A stretch of DNA of 64,000 nt from Sphingomonas radiodurans (lineage in GTDB: Bacteria; Pseudomonadota; Alphaproteobacteria; Sphingomonadales; Sphingomonadaceae), in contig NZ_CP086594.1 in the NCBI RefSeq assembly GCF_020866845.1, positions 372,001-436,000 of the forward strand, read 5' to 3'. Below are positions 8,524 through 17,206 of this stretch, one piece after another (the stretch's first letter is position 1; each line of letters begins with the position of its first letter). A model generated the notes under the pieces. It made no database searches and was not told where the DNA came from. It was given only the letters and a program-made list of their open reading frames with translations. A program made the translations under genes and the position numbers.

Positions 8524-9978
8524 TCAGGCAAGCGCCTTCTTCAGCAGATCGTTGACGACACCGGGATTGGCCTTGCCGCCCATCGCCTTCATCGTCTGAC
8601 CGACAAAGAAGCCGAACAGCGCTACCTTGCCGCCGCGATACTGTTCGAGCTGACCGGGGTTCTTCGCCAACACGTCGGCAATCACCGCCTCGATCGCACC
8701 GGTGTCGCTGGTCTGCTTCAGCCCGCGCTCGGCAACGATCTTTCCGGGGGCATCGCCTGTTTCGAGCATGACCTCGAAGACCTGTTTGGCGAGGCTGCCC
8801 GAGAGCGTGCCATCTGCAACCAGCGCCAGCAATTCAGCCGCCTGCCCAGGCGTGACTGGCGAGTCCTCAATGGCCTTCCCGATCCGGTTGAGTGCGCCGA
8901 ACAATTCGCCCGTCACCCAGTTGGACGCCGCCACGGGCGCCGCCCCCGCTTCTAGCAAAGCGTCAAACCAGCGTGCGGTCTCGACCTCGGCGGTCAGCAC
9001 GTCGGCGTTGTAGGGCGTCACGCCCTGGGCTTCGTAGCGCTTGCGCTTTGCATCGGGCAGCTCGGGCAATGACGCGCGGCACTCGTCAAGAAACGCGTCG
9101 TCGAGTTCGAGCGGCAACAGGTCAGGATCCGGGAAGTAGCGGTAATCGTGCGCGTCTTCCTTCGAGCGCATCGAACGCGTGGTGCCCGTGTCCGGGTTGA
9201 ACAGCCGTGTTTCCTGAACGATCCGCTCCCCGCTCTCGAGCGCTTCGACCTGACGCTTCGCCTCATATTCGATCGAGGCCATGACGAAGCGGACCGAATT
9301 GACGTTCTTCGTCTCGGTCCGCGTGCCGAGCTCATCGCCGGGCTTGCGCACGCTGACGTTGACGTCGGCGCGCATCGAGCCCTCTTCCATGTTGCCGTCA
9401 CAGCTGCCGACATAGCGCAGGATCGCGCGCAGCTTTCGTAGGTAAGCCCCTGCTTCAGCGGGCGATCGCATGTCCGGCCGGCTGACGATCTCCATCAGCG
9501 CGACGCCCGAGCGATTGAGATCGACATAGGAGCGCGTCGGATGCTGATCGTGCATCAACTTGCCGGCATCCTGCTCGACGTGGATGCGCTCGACACCGAT
9601 CGTCTTGACGCTCTCCTCGACCTCGATCTCGACTGAACCTTCGCCGACAATCGGATGATATAGCTGCGAAATCTGATAGCCCTGCGGCAGATCGGCGTAG
9701 AAGTAATTCTTCCGATCGAAGCGCGACCATTTGTTGATCTGCGCGTCGATCGCCATGCCGGTGCGCACCGCCTGACGGATGCACTCGCGGTTGGGCACAG
9801 GCAGCATGCCGGGCATTGCCGCATCGACGAGGCTGACCTGTGAATTGGGTTCGGCACCGAAGGTGGTGGCCGCGCCCGAGAACAGCTTGGCATTGGACGT
9901 GACTTGCGCGTGGACTTCGAGGCCGATCACGACCTCCCATTCGCCGGTTGCGCCCTTAATGCGATAGCTATTTTCCAT
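8524..9978 (-). CDS. gatB: Asp-tRNA(Asn)/Glu-tRNA(Gln) amidotransferase subunit B
   Basis: 484 residues. The subunit binds mischarged tRNA and amidates Glu-tRNA(Gln) or Asp-tRNA(Asn) using ammonia from GatA. Family landmarks: [52 protein letters not shown] and [11 protein letters not shown], then the C-terminal helical YqeY-like tail ending in [17 protein letters not shown] start at ATG 9978 because the family begins just before [11 protein letters not shown]; an ATG seven codons upstream is also possible. Unusually, it is separated from gatA by a small membrane gene whose end it overlaps by 11 bases. Confidence 0.96.
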   Translation of the reverse strand: MENSYRIKGATGEWEVVIGLEVHAQVTSNAKLFSGAATTFGAEPNSQVSLVDAAMPGMLPVPNRECIRQAVRTGMAIDAQINKWSRFDRKNYFYADLPQGYQISQLYHPIVGEGSVEIEVEESVKTIGVERIHVEQDAGKLMHDQHPTRSYVDLNRSGVALMEIVSRPDMRSPAEAGAYLRKLRAILRYVGSCDGNMEEGSMRADVNVSVRKPGDELGTRTETKNVNSVRFVMASIEYEAKRQVEALESGERIVQETRLFNPDTGTTRSMRSKEDAHDYRYFPDPDLLPLELDDAFLDECRASLPELPDAKRKRYEAQGVTPYNADVLTAEVETARWFDALLEAGAAPVAASNWVTGELFGALNRIGKAIEDSPVTPGQAAELLALVADGTLSGSLAKQVFEVMLETGDAPGKIVAERGLKQTSDTGAIEAVIADVLAKNPGQLEQYRGGKVALFGFFVGQTMKAMGGKANPGVVNDLLKKALA

Positions 9979-10318
9979 CACGTTTCTCAAAATACTCAAT
10001 AGTTTTCGTAAATTCGTTCTGAAGCATGAACGCTAGAGAACCTGATACACGATCTTTCGAGTCACCGCACACGCGAACGATCACTTCAGAGTACTCGGAG
10101 TAATTTCTAAGTTCATATATTGCACCGACCTTCGAGTGCAGAGAAACTTGATCGTCCGATCCGATCAAATCAAGCAGCTTGAAGAAGCGCTCAAAACGAT
10201 GGCGAGCCTCTTCACGTTTTCGGATGGCAACATACTGCCATGCTGACCAAGCAAGTGCAGATAACGGTAGAACGACCCCTGCCCAGGTTAGCCAGTCTCC
10301 TACCGAAACCAGATTCAA
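9968..10318 (-). CDS. Small single-pass membrane protein lodged between gatA and gatB
   Basis: 116 residues. One N-terminal transmembrane helix (about 8-30, [20 protein letters not shown]) leads into a basic [20 protein letters not shown] region and a soluble tail with [18 protein letters not shown]. It starts with TTG two bases after the gatA stop, with GGTGGTAAA just upstream, and its end overlaps gatB. Base composition is visibly richer in A/T than its neighbours, with codons such as AAA, TTT and AAT that are rare around it, suggesting recent acquisition. I know of no function; similar small membrane-anchored proteins with an ELRxYxEYxEVI stretch occur sporadically in bacteria. It is probably translated from the gat transcript. 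Confidence 0.7.
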   Translation of the reverse strand: MNLVSVGDWLTWAGVVLPLSALAWSAWQYVAIRKREEARHRFERFFKLLDLIGSDDQVSLHSKVGAIYELRNYSEYSEVIVRVCGDSKDRVSGSLAFMLQNEFTKTIEYFEKRDGK

Positions 10319-10319
10319 T

Positions 10320-11804
10320 TTACCACCACGCAGCCGGACGCGCCACGAAGCCGGCGCGCTCCTCGATCGCCAGCGCGGCGTTGAGGACGCCCTGCTCGTC
10401 GAGCGGCTTGCCGATGATCTGCAAGCCGAGCGGCAGGCCGGCCTTGTCCACGCCGCCGGGCACGCTCATTGCCGGAAGGCCGGCGAGGCTCGACGGCACG
10501 GTGAAGACGTCGTTGAGGTACATTGCGAGCGGGTCGGCGCTCTTCTCGCCCAGCGCGAAGGCCGCGGACGGCGCGGTTGGGGTCAGCAGCATGTCGCAAC
10601 TGTCCCAAGCCGCCTCGAAATCACCTGCGATGAGTGTGCGGACCTTCGAAGCCTGTGTGAAATATGCGTCGTAAAACCCTGCGGACAATACGTAAGTACC
10701 GATCAGAATGCGGCGCTTCACTTCTTCGCCGAAGCCGGCCGCACGGGTCGCGGCATACATGGCCTGAAGGTTCGCGCCGTCGGGCAAGTCGCGCTGGCCG
10801 TAGCGCACGCCATCATAGCGGGCGAGGTTCGACGAGGCTTCGGCGGGGGCGATGATGTAATAGGCCGGGAGGGCATATTTGGTGTGCGGCAGGGATATTT
10901 CGACGATTTCCGCGCCGGCGTCCTTCAGCCAGGCGATGCCCTGCTGCCACAGTGCCTCGATCTCTTCAGGCATGTTTTCAACGCGATACTCGCGGGGCAC
11001 GCCGACGCGCTTGCCGGCGAGGTTGGCGTTGAGGCCCGCCTCCCACTGCGGCACCGGAATGTCGAGCGAGGTCGCGTCCTTGGGGTCGAAACCGCTCATC
11101 GCTTCAAGCATGATCGCGCAGTCCCGGACGTCGCGTGCCATCGGGCCGGCCTGGTCGAGCGACGAGGCGAAGGCGATCACGCCCCAGCGCGAGCAGCGGC
11201 CGTACGTTGGCTTGATACCGGAAATGCCGGTGAAAGCAGCGGGTTGGCGGATCGAACCGCCGGTGTCGGTGCCAGTCGCGCCGGGGCACAGCCGCGCGGA
11301 TACGGCCGCAGACGAGCCGCCCGACGAGCCGCCCGGCGCCAACGGAGCGTTGCCGCCGTCGTTTCGGCGCCAAGGGGAGATGACGTTGCCGAATGCGCTC
11401 GTCTCGTTCGACGAGCCCATCGCGAACTGATCCATGTTCAGCTTGCCGAGCATCCCCGCGCCAGCATCCCACAGTTTCTGCGTGATGGTGGATTCGTACT
11501 GCGGGGTGAAGCCTTCGAGGATGTGGCTGGCAGCGGTCGCTGGGACGCCCTTGGTGCAGAACAAGTCCTTGATTCCAAGCGGAACTCCGGCGAGCGGCTT
11601 AGGCGTCTCGCCGGCCGCGCGGGCGGTGTCGGCGGCGTCCGCAGCCGCCATCGCGTGTGCCGGCGTCTCCACCAGGAAGGCGTTTAGCGGCTTCGCGCGC
11701 GCCACGGCGGCGCTGAACGCCTGGGCGATTTCGCGCGCGGAGAAGGAACCATCGCGCACGCCATCGCGGATTTCGCGGATCCCGAGGTCAGTCAGATCAG
11801 TCAT
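10320..11804 (-). CDS. gatA: Asp-tRNA(Asn)/Glu-tRNA(Gln) amidotransferase subunit A
   Basis: 494 residues of the amidase-signature family. It hydrolyses glutamine to supply ammonia to GatB. The Ser-cisSer-Lys triad is visible: Lys79 in [10 protein letters not shown], cis-Ser160 in [13 protein letters not shown] and nucleophile Ser184 in [12 protein letters not shown]. Also typical are [13 protein letters not shown] and [20 protein letters not shown]. Length is standard. It lies about 100 bp after gatC and ends two bases before the inserted small gene. Together with gatB and gatC this gives the full GatCAB enzyme, implying indirect charging of tRNA(Gln) and possibly tRNA(Asn), as usual for alphaproteobacteria. 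Confidence 0.97.
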   Translation of the reverse strand: MTDLTDLGIREIRDGVRDGSFSAREIAQAFSAAVARAKPLNAFLVETPAHAMAAADAADTARAAGETPKPLAGVPLGIKDLFCTKGVPATAASHILEGFTPQYESTITQKLWDAGAGMLGKLNMDQFAMGSSNETSAFGNVISPWRRNDGGNAPLAPGGSSGGSSAAVSARLCPGATGTDTGGSIRQPAAFTGISGIKPTYGRCSRWGVIAFASSLDQAGPMARDVRDCAIMLEAMSGFDPKDATSLDIPVPQWEAGLNANLAGKRVGVPREYRVENMPEEIEALWQQGIAWLKDAGAEIVEISLPHTKYALPAYYIIAPAEASSNLARYDGVRYGQRDLPDGANLQAMYAATRAAGFGEEVKRRILIGTYVLSAGFYDAYFTQASKVRTLIAGDFEAAWDSCDMLLTPTAPSAAFALGEKSADPLAMYLNDVFTVPSSLAGLPAMSVPGGVDKAGLPLGLQIIGKPLDEQGVLNAALAIEERAGFVARPAAWW

Positions 11805-11903
11805 TCAGGACACCATGAGCCGGGTGAATACCGGGGGATTGCGGAGGCAGATCATAGCCGAGCGACTCTCGAAAACCGCGATCCGTGGGGACAAGCGCCG
11901 TGA

Positions 11904-12206
11904 TCACTCGATCACTTTCGGGACAGTGAAAAATCCATGCTCGGCTTGCGGCGCATTCGCCAGCACCGCATCGCGAATGCCGCCACCGGTGAGCGGATCG
12001 GCGTTCACGACATCGTCGCGCAGCCGCAGCGTGTTGGGGATCACCGCCGTCATCGGCGCGACGCCGCTGGTGTCGACTTCGCCGAGTTGCTCGATCCAGC
12101 CGAGGATGTTGTTGAGCTCTGGGACGAGCCGCTCGGCGGCGGCATCGTCGATCGCGATGCGCGCGAGGCTCGCGACCTTCTTCACGGTGGCGGTATCTAC
12201 GGACAT
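11904..12206 (-). CDS. gatC: Asp-tRNA(Asn)/Glu-tRNA(Gln) amidotransferase subunit C
   Basis: 100 residues, the usual length for GatC, the small stabilising subunit that wraps around the GatA-GatB interface. Landmarks: [12 protein letters not shown] at the N-terminus, [20 protein letters not shown], and the conserved [18 protein letters not shown], ending with FFTVPKVIE. First gene of the gatC-gatA-X-gatB run. It is divergent from the DUF3089 hydrolase, with an 81-bp shared upstream region that must hold both promoters. The gap of about 100 bp to gatA contains no gene. Confidence 0.95.
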   Translation of the reverse strand: MSVDTATVKKVASLARIAIDDAAAERLVPELNNILGWIEQLGEVDTSGVAPMTAVIPNTLRLRDDVVNADPLTGGGIRDAVLANAPQAEHGFFTVPKVIE

Positions 12207-12287
12207 GCCGCGGCGCTACCATTGCCGCACGTGCGAAGGCAATGGCGCGGTGTTGCGCCAACCGCTCCGCTGGGGCAGGCGGCAGGG

Positions 12288-13418
12288 ATGGCCCGCAAGT
12301 TTCTTTACGTCGTTGCATTCCTGATCGCGCTCGTGATCGCAGGTGCAGTGGTCTATCGCATCTGGGGCAACGAGCTGATCCGCTGGACGTTCGTGCCCGG
12401 CACCCCGTTCGAGACACAGGGCAAGGTGGCGGAGCGCGACTATGATCGCCGCGACATGTGGCTGGCGCGGCCCGACCTGCCGGGCAATCCGGCGCTGTGG
12501 ACGCCGGCGGGGTATAAGCCGCGCGAGACGCCCGGCGGCGCGGCGATTTTCTTCATTCACCCGACATCGTACATCAACGACGATCACTGGAACGCGCCGC
12601 TGAACGATGCCGAGGCGAACGAGCGCGCGGCGCTGTTCCTGCGTGGGCAGGCGAGCGCGTTCAACGAGGCCGGCGAGATCTGGGCGCCGCGCTATCGGCA
12701 GGCAACGTTCGGATCGTTTCTGACCGACGCGGCCGACGCGCAACGCGCACTGAACCTTGCCTATGGCGACATCCAGGTCGCGTTCGCGGCGTTCCTGCGG
12801 CAGATCGGGCCGACGCAGCCGATCGTGCTGGCGGGGCATAGCCAAGGCGCGCTGCATTTGTCGCACCTGCTGAAGGACAAGGTCGCGGGCACGCCGCTCG
12901 CGCGCCGGATCGTCGCGGCGTACGTCGTCGGCTGGCCGGTGAGCCCAAGCAACGATCTGGTCGCGATGGGCTTTCCCGAATGCACGCGCGCCGACCAGCG
13001 CGGCTGTATCCTGTCATGGGCGACGTTCGGCGAACCGGCCGATCCGTCGCTCGTGATGGACACTTATGATCGCACCACCGGGTTCGACGGCAAGCCGCGG
13101 CGCGGGACGCAACTCGTCTGCACCAATCCGCTGACCGGCGTGGCGAACGCGACGGCGCCCGCCACCGCCAATACCGGCACGCTCTTCCCGTCCGCGGATC
13201 TCAGCAGCGCGCAGATCGAGGCGGGGCGCGTGCCTGCGCGATGCGGCGAGCGCGGGCTGTTGCTGATCGGCGAAGGGCCGAACGTCGGGCCATATGTGCT
13301 GCCGGGCAACAATTACCACGTGTACGATTACAGCCTGTTCTGGGCGAACGTGCGCGCGGACGTGGCGCGGCGGCTGGCCGTGCCGGCGCCGCCGGTACAG
13401 CGGCCGGCGGCGCGGTGA
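12288..13418 (+). CDS. DUF3089 family alpha/beta hydrolase, membrane anchored
   Basis: 376 residues. One N-terminal hydrophobic helix (about 5-25) acts as an anchor or uncleaved signal. The DUF3089 fold follows: [20 protein letters not shown] (85-104), nucleophile elbow GHSQG with Ser185, WPVSPSNDL, and a late acidic/His region ending [15 protein letters not shown]. The family is predicted lipase/esterase-like, facing the periplasm. The substrate is unknown. Start ATG 12288 follows GGCAGGG. The stop overlaps the GTG of ruvX as GTGA, so the two are co-translated, although no functional link is obvious. Confidence 0.85.
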   Translation: MARKFLYVVAFLIALVIAGAVVYRIWGNELIRWTFVPGTPFETQGKVAERDYDRRDMWLARPDLPGNPALWTPAGYKPRETPGGAAIFFIHPTSYINDDHWNAPLNDAEANERAALFLRGQASAFNEAGEIWAPRYRQATFGSFLTDAADAQRALNLAYGDIQVAFAAFLRQIGPTQPIVLAGHSQGALHLSHLLKDKVAGTPLARRIVAAYVVGWPVSPSNDLVAMGFPECTRADQRGCILSWATFGEPADPSLVMDTYDRTTGFDGKPRRGTQLVCTNPLTGVANATAPATANTGTLFPSADLSSAQIEAGRVPARCGERGLLLIGEGPNVGPYVLPGNNYHVYDYSLFWANVRADVARRLAVPAPPVQRPAAR

Positions 13419-13894
13419 TCACGGTTGCCGCGGCGGAGTTTCGGGCCGCGCTGCCGGATGGCGGGCGGCTGATCGGGCTGGACCTGGGCACCAAGACGAT
13501 CGGGACGGCGCTGTGCGATGCCGGCTGGAGCTACGCGAGCCCGGCGACGCTGATCCGCCGGGGCAAGTTCACGGCGGACAAGAAGCTGCTGGTGGAGATG
13601 ATCGCGGCGCAGCGCGTGGTCGGGATCGTGCTCGGGCTGCCGATCAATCTCGACGGCAGCGAGGGGCCGCGCAGCCAATCGACACGATCGTTCGCGCGCA
13701 ACATCGCCGATCTTGGGCCTGTGCTGCTGTGGGACGAGCGCTGGTCGACCGTGGCGGTGGAGCGGGTGATGATCGAACAGGATATGAGCCGCGCCAAACG
13801 GGCCGAGCGGATCGACAATCTGGCGGCGGCGCATATCCTGCAGGCGGCGATCGATGCGCTGGTGGGGACCGGGGCGGCGGAGAAGGGGGGTTAA
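13415..13894 (+). CDS. ruvX: Holliday junction resolvase-like protein / pre-16S rRNA nuclease (YqgF)
   Basis: 159 residues of the RNase H-like YqgF/RuvX family, involved in 16S rRNA 5' maturation and possibly in Holliday junction processing. First acidic residue Asp23 in [15 protein letters not shown], then [37 protein letters not shown] and a terminal [16 protein letters not shown]. Start is the GTG at 13415 overlapping the DUF3089 stop. Length is close to the family norm, with about 14 extra N-terminal residues before the first strand. The 112 bp after the stop hold no gene, only the boundary repeat of the next island. Confidence 0.92.
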   Translation: MITVAAAEFRAALPDGGRLIGLDLGTKTIGTALCDAGWSYASPATLIRRGKFTADKKLLVEMIAAQRVVGIVLGLPINLDGSEGPRSQSTRSFARNIADLGPVLLWDERWSTVAVERVMIEQDMSRAKRAERIDNLAAAHILQAAIDALVGTGAAEKGG

Positions 13895-13985
13895 TCGCGA
13901 GGTTGTGGTTTTGGTTGATGATGCGGCCGAGCGTTGCTCGGGCGAGGCCTTGCGGTAGGTTCGTGATCCGTGAACTGACGGGCGG

Positions 13986-14012
13986 CTAGCGCCCAAAGGC
14001 GGACGTTCACCT
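13986..14012. repeat. Left copy of imperfect direct repeat flanking the kinase/Imm11 island
   Basis: CTAGCGCCCAAAGGCGGACG and the following bases match the segment at 15525-15551 (CTAACGCCCAGTCGCGGCCA...) at 19 of 27 positions in the same orientation. The two copies bracket the two lower-GC genes 14007-15351. The left copy overlaps the last codons of the kinase-like gene. Confidence 0.4.
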
Positions 14013-14540
14013 AACTGAGGTGATGTGCTCAACAATCGCGCTGGTCGCTTCGGCGGGTGTAGACATCTCGGTATCGACCCGCAGTGCAGCCTCCGGCATC
14101 ATCCTCATGCAAGCGGCCATCGAAGGTCTGAGAGCACGAAGGATTTCAAGCGAGCGCAACTTGCCGAACCGCTCGCGCGAGGGATTCACGAGCCGCCGTT
14201 CCTGCTCCGCCTCGCTCAGATCAAGCGCGATGTAGGTAACCTGCCCGCCGGCTTGGGTGACGCGGCGCAGCACGCGATCGGGGAAGTCCGTGGAGACGCT
14301 CGGTTCAGGCGCGAACGTGAAGATCAGCGATTGCCCCGAAGCGGCTGCGGCCGAGATCATCTCCAACCAGAATTGCTCTCGTAGAGACACAAACTCGGGT
14401 GAGCCGAAAGGAAACACCGCCGCGACTGCATCCACGATCAAGTGATTGTGGAAAAGTGGTGCGCCGATCTGCTCAGCCACCAGTCGACCGATCGTCAGCT
14501 TCCCGCTCGCAACGGGACCATAGATGAAGATCAAACGCAT
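14007..14540 (-). CDS. P-loop kinase-like protein (shikimate kinase-like AAA fold)
   Basis: 177 residues. The Walker A motif GPVASGKLT sits right at the N-terminus after MRLIFIY, and HNHLIVDAVAAVFPFG and DLSEAEQERRLVNPSRERFGK look like the lid and base-binding regions of small-molecule kinases such as shikimate or gluconate kinase. I start at ATG 14540; the frame runs on to 14663, but that stretch contains an intergenic inverted repeat (14586-14617) and no family sequence. A sensible alternative is ATG 14555. Neighbours are ruvX and an orphan immunity-type gene. Composition is slightly less GC-rich than flanking housekeeping genes. The substrate is unknown. Confidence 0.7.
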   Translation of the reverse strand: MRLIFIYGPVASGKLTIGRLVAEQIGAPLFHNHLIVDAVAAVFPFGSPEFVSLREQFWLEMISAAAASGQSLIFTFAPEPSVSTDFPDRVLRRVTQAGGQVTYIALDLSEAEQERRLVNPSRERFGKLRSLEILRALRPSMAACMRMMPEAALRVDTEMSTPAEATSAIVEHITSVR

Positions 14541-14585
14541 GCCACCTGCTAGCATCGCTGCATACGATCTTCCACTTCCCGGATC

Positions 14586-14617
14586 GAACGTCCGGTTTCC
14601 ACCAATTGCGGACATTC
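14586..14617. repeat. Imperfect inverted repeat upstream of the kinase-like gene
   Basis: GAACGTCCG (14586-14594) and CGGACATTC (14609-14617) can pair at eight of nine positions around a 14-base loop. The word GAACGTCCG recurs at 15492-15500 and, inverted, at 14000-14008, all within 1.6 kb. It lies between the kinase-like gene and the Imm11-type gene and could be a hairpin in the mRNA leader or an island remnant. Confidence 0.4.
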
Positions 14618-14694
14618 GCCTGAAGACGAGATCGGCGCTTGTGAAGCGGAGCGCACCGATCAAGTGGGTGCTAGCCGATCCTGCGTCGATACTG

Positions 14695-15351
14695 TCAGAC
14701 GGCCTGAGCTTTCGACGGCTTTATACCTGTCACCCGTGCAGCAATGAGGGCCTCCGCAAGCTCCTCTGACAAAAACGCACCAACCCCACTCAAGTGTTTG
14801 TCTTGCCAAACGTGAGCGTTGCCGATCTTCTTCCGACTAAAGACTAGCTTAGGTACAACGCTAAGATCAAAGCCTTCGGGTATCTCTTCGGGATATCTCC
14901 TAAGAAGTTCACTGGCTGGACGCCACATCTTGCCACCTGAAAGCAGCATTCCCTGCACATGATCACGGTCGATCGTATCGAGCCGATTGCACACGACGAA
15001 AAACCAGCGATTTTCCAGATGCGCGCCTTTGATGTCCATGAACTCCACTGGCAAGAACTGGTGCAAACCCGGTTCGAACTGCTCGATCAGCGCCTTGGCG
15101 CGCGCGGAGAGGTTCAGAAAAGGGCCGTTATCGAAGTCAGGCACCGGATGGCCGTGCTGATCCTTCCACTGCACTTTTGTCGGAACATTGGTCGGATCGA
15201 CTGCACGCCCGCAGGCGACGGCGCGTCCGCGCGGGTTCAACCCTTCGTCCGGTGTCTCGTCCAGCAGCTTGATATTTCGGACATCGCCATCCAACGGATC
15301 GAAGTCCACGTAGTAGCCGTGCTCAGGCTTCACGTTAAGGCCGTAAACCAT
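14695..15351 (-). CDS. Imm11-type (DUF1629) immunity-like protein
   Basis: 218 residues. The central and C-terminal pattern matches the Imm11/DUF1629 family: a line reading FEPGLHQFLPVEF, then NRWFFVVCNRLDTIDRD, VPKLVFSRKKIGNAHVWQDK and a terminal SEELAEALIAARVTGIKPS. Members are antitoxin-like immunity proteins of polymorphic toxin systems, often found alone or in arrays. No toxin, secretion gene or paralogous immunity gene is adjacent, so it is an orphan here; the nearest gene is a small kinase 154 bp downstream. ATG 15351 has AGGTGAT ten bases upstream. GC content is visibly lower than in flanking genes, in line with accessory DNA. Confidence 0.7.
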   Translation of the reverse strand: MVYGLNVKPEHGYYVDFDPLDGDVRNIKLLDETPDEGLNPRGRAVACGRAVDPTNVPTKVQWKDQHGHPVPDFDNGPFLNLSARAKALIEQFEPGLHQFLPVEFMDIKGAHLENRWFFVVCNRLDTIDRDHVQGMLLSGGKMWRPASELLRRYPEEIPEGFDLSVVPKLVFSRKKIGNAHVWQDKHLSGVGAFLSEELAEALIAARVTGIKPSKAQAV

Positions 15352-15524
15352 TCATATCACCTACTGCAACGGCACCACATGCCCGCCGAGGCACACCTTA
15401 GAGCCGCAAACGGTGCTGGCGGTCGAGTGTCCGCTAACCACCAACTCGCGTCATTCGCGAACCGATTTGGCTCTCGACCTGCCCGAAAGCGGAACGTCCG
15501 TTATCGGGAAGAGCGGCCGGTCGG

Positions 15525-15551
15525 CTAACGCCCAGTCGCGGCCATTCGCTT
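15525..15551. repeat. Right copy of imperfect direct repeat flanking the kinase/Imm11 island
   Basis: CTAACGCCCAGTCGCGGCCA followed by TTCGCTT matches 13986-14012 at 19 of 27 bases in the same orientation. It lies about 175 bp upstream of the Imm11-type gene start. It could be an attachment-type duplication or simply two copies of a dispersed intergenic motif. Confidence 0.4.
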
Positions 15552-15567
15552 GGAGTGACACAAGCCG

Positions 15568-15621
15568 ATGATGGCTATTCTCTTGATAATCGGGATCGGG
15601 GTTTTCTTTCTGAACCAGTGA
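15568..15621 (+). CDS. Possible 17-residue hydrophobic micropeptide
   Basis: ATG 15568 opens a frame reading MMAILLIIGIGVFFLNQ, a perfect short transmembrane helix, ending at TGA 15619-15621. GGAG lies 12-15 bases upstream. This shape resembles small membrane peptides such as KdpF-like or type I toxin peptides, but no antisense RNA or partner gene is evident. A hydrophobic reading of this kind can also arise by chance. Confidence 0.25.
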   Translation: MMAILLIIGIGVFFLNQ

Positions 15622-15714
15622 AGCGGAGGTGGTGATGGTCGGAGCCCAGTTTACGGCCGATCGTAGCTGGGCCCGGCCTTTGCCGGGGAACACGGCAGGT
15701 GATCTCCGTCCGCC

Positions 15715-15808
15715 GTCATGCCGGGCTTGTCCCGGCATCCACGTTTCGCCGAGTCTACTGGGCTGAGGATTCGCTGCATGGTGGATGCCGGGACTAGCCC
15801 GGCATGAC
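15715..15808. repeat. Long inverted-repeat element, family A
   Basis: Two 28-base arms, 15715-15742 and 15781-15808, pair with a single mismatch around a 38-base centre. Each arm is itself a small palindrome (GCCGGG...CCCGGC inside GTCATGCCGGGCTTGTCCCG). A second copy with two mismatches is at 62235-62328. This looks like a REP/MITE-type intergenic element. Confidence 0.85.
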
Positions 15809-16182
15809 GAAGTGCCTGTTGCCACCCTCCCCCGCCACGCTGATCCCCGGAGGGGCGCATTTTTTTCACCCGCTCTTTTGCGTGTCTCGCGAAGGGTGGC
15901 CTGCTGGCTACCGTTGGGTTCTCGGTGATCTCCGTGCCGAAGTGTTTGTTACTCCGACGAATTTCAATCGGTCACGTGACCACATACCTATTCGTGTCGT
16001 TCTGGAGACCCCCGCGCGATGCGTGACGTTTCATTGCGGGGTGCAAATGCGCTGGCTTTCCGCGGTGAAACGGTCCTGTACTGCGGTGAAACTTGGCACC
16101 GAGGTCCGCATGCGGACTGTCAAGCGGATGGGCGCGGTTCACGTGTCTGTTCGATGCCGATCCTGATCTGCCGAGGTTCCTG

Positions 16183-16413
16183 TTGAAGACGCTTCTGATT
16201 GCCGCGCGGGTATTCGCGCTTCTGACCTTGTCGTTCGTGCCCGCCTTCACCGTGTTGCTGCTGGTCGGGTTCATCAGCGGGGACGCCGGGTTGTTCGCAT
16301 TCCTGGGGCTGCCGGCGCTGCTGGTGAACGCGATCTTCGTCTTCGGCAAACCGCGGCGGGACCGTGCCTGGCGCTGGGCCACCGGCATCGCCGGGAAGCC
16401 TGAACGGCCGTAA
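16183..16413 (+). CDS. Small predicted membrane protein
   Basis: 76 residues if begun at the TTG at 16183, which follows CGAGGTTCC. Two transmembrane helices are evident: AARVFALLTLSFVPAFTVLL and LFAFLGLPALLVNAIFVFG, followed by a basic tail (KPRRDRAWRWATG). The frame extends back to 16093, but that portion is Arg/Cys-rich and unlike protein. No family was recognised. It stands alone, convergent with the SOUL-domain gene, whose stop is 73 bp away. The hydrophobic pattern supports a real gene; the start codon is uncertain. Confidence 0.5.
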   Translation: MKTLLIAARVFALLTLSFVPAFTVLLLVGFISGDAGLFAFLGLPALLVNAIFVFGKPRRDRAWRWATGIAGKPERP

Positions 16414-16485
16414 CGGTCCGGACGCCAACTTAGCTCTTGATCGGCCGCGCGGTGATCGCGACGCATCGCGACGATCGCGCGGCCG

Positions 16486-17070
16486 TTACCCGACGGGTAT
16501 CATTACCTCGTTGCGCCGAAACGGCGCGGCAACGAATGGCGAATTGTAAAAGGCGAATACCGCATCGCCGGTCGCGTCGAGGCCGCGCGCCGCAAGCCAG
16601 GCACGCAGCCGCGCTTCGTGTTCGGCGAGCCGTTCGTCGTTGCCGAGGCCGGTGAAGCGGATCACGGCCATGCGGCGCACGGGAAGCTCGGCGGCGGTGA
16701 CGCCTTCGGGCATGTCCGGCAGCGTTGCCGCGGTGTAGCGCGGGGGCATGACGAAGCGGGTGCGCCAGGCGCCCGACGCGCCATCCGAGAATACCGGCGC
16801 GGTCATTGCGATCTTTTCCTGGCCGTTGCCGAAGATATAGCCCGCCAGCCGCTTGAAGCCCGCGTTAAGCGCAAGGCTCCGCTCGCCGATGACGGCGGTT
16901 TCGGCGACGAGCACGCTGGCATAGTCGCGCAGTTCGAACGCGCCGTCATTTTCGACCACGGTATAAGCGGGCTGTTCGAGATTCTGTTCGTACAAGCCCA
17001 AGCCTCCCGTGGCGAGCGTCGCGAGGCCGAGCCCCAAGGCGCCCCAGCCGAGAATTTTCTGCGCCTTCAT
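16486..17070 (-). CDS. SOUL family haem-binding protein
   Basis: 194 residues. The N-terminal hydrophobic segment after MKAQK (about 6-25) is a signal peptide or anchor. The SOUL/HBP domain follows: [32 protein letters not shown] with the family's conserved [20 protein letters not shown], and the C-terminal [24 protein letters not shown] proteins bind haem or related tetrapyrroles; bacterial members are probably periplasmic. ATG 17070 has GGAAAG just upstream and gives the correct N-terminus. Divergent from pyrB, with 136 bp between the two starts. No haem genes are nearby. Confidence 0.9.
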   Translation of the reverse strand: MKAQKILGWGALGLGLATLATGGLGLYEQNLEQPAYTVVENDGAFELRDYASVLVAETAVIGERSLALNAGFKRLAGYIFGNGQEKIAMTAPVFSDGASGAWRTRFVMPPRYTAATLPDMPEGVTAAELPVRRMAVIRFTGLGNDERLAEHEARLRAWLAARGLDATGDAVFAFYNSPFVAAPFRRNEVMIPVG

Positions 17071-17206
17071 CGGGTGCTTTCCAACGTTTGCGCCCCGGCA
17101 TAGCGCACAAGCGCCTTGCAACACTAGGACCACGGCAATGACGATTGCCGGCGTGCATCGGCGCGACCTTGCCACCCTCCCCCGCCCCGACTATCCGACC
17201 GCTTCG

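Larger units (their letters stand above)
15352..16182. other. Gene-poor stretch of about 830 bp
   Basis: No convincing protein gene was found. The stretch holds the right island boundary repeat (15525-15551), a 17-residue hydrophobic micro-ORF (15568-15621), a large inverted-repeat element (15715-15808), and a 32-base composite echo of the pyrB 5' region (15819-15850). An open frame on the plus strand from 15804 to 16166 has Cys/Arg-rich, low-complexity translation and begins inside the repeat; I treat it as spurious. Confidence 0.6.

Noticed and set aside
15451..15825. Minus-strand frame through the family A repeat
   Set aside because: Mainly repeat sequence and boundary motif; no domain, no ribosome site.
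15804..16166. Plus-strand frame in the gene-poor stretch
   Set aside because: Starts inside a repeat element and reads Cys/Arg-rich without a ribosome site or family pattern.
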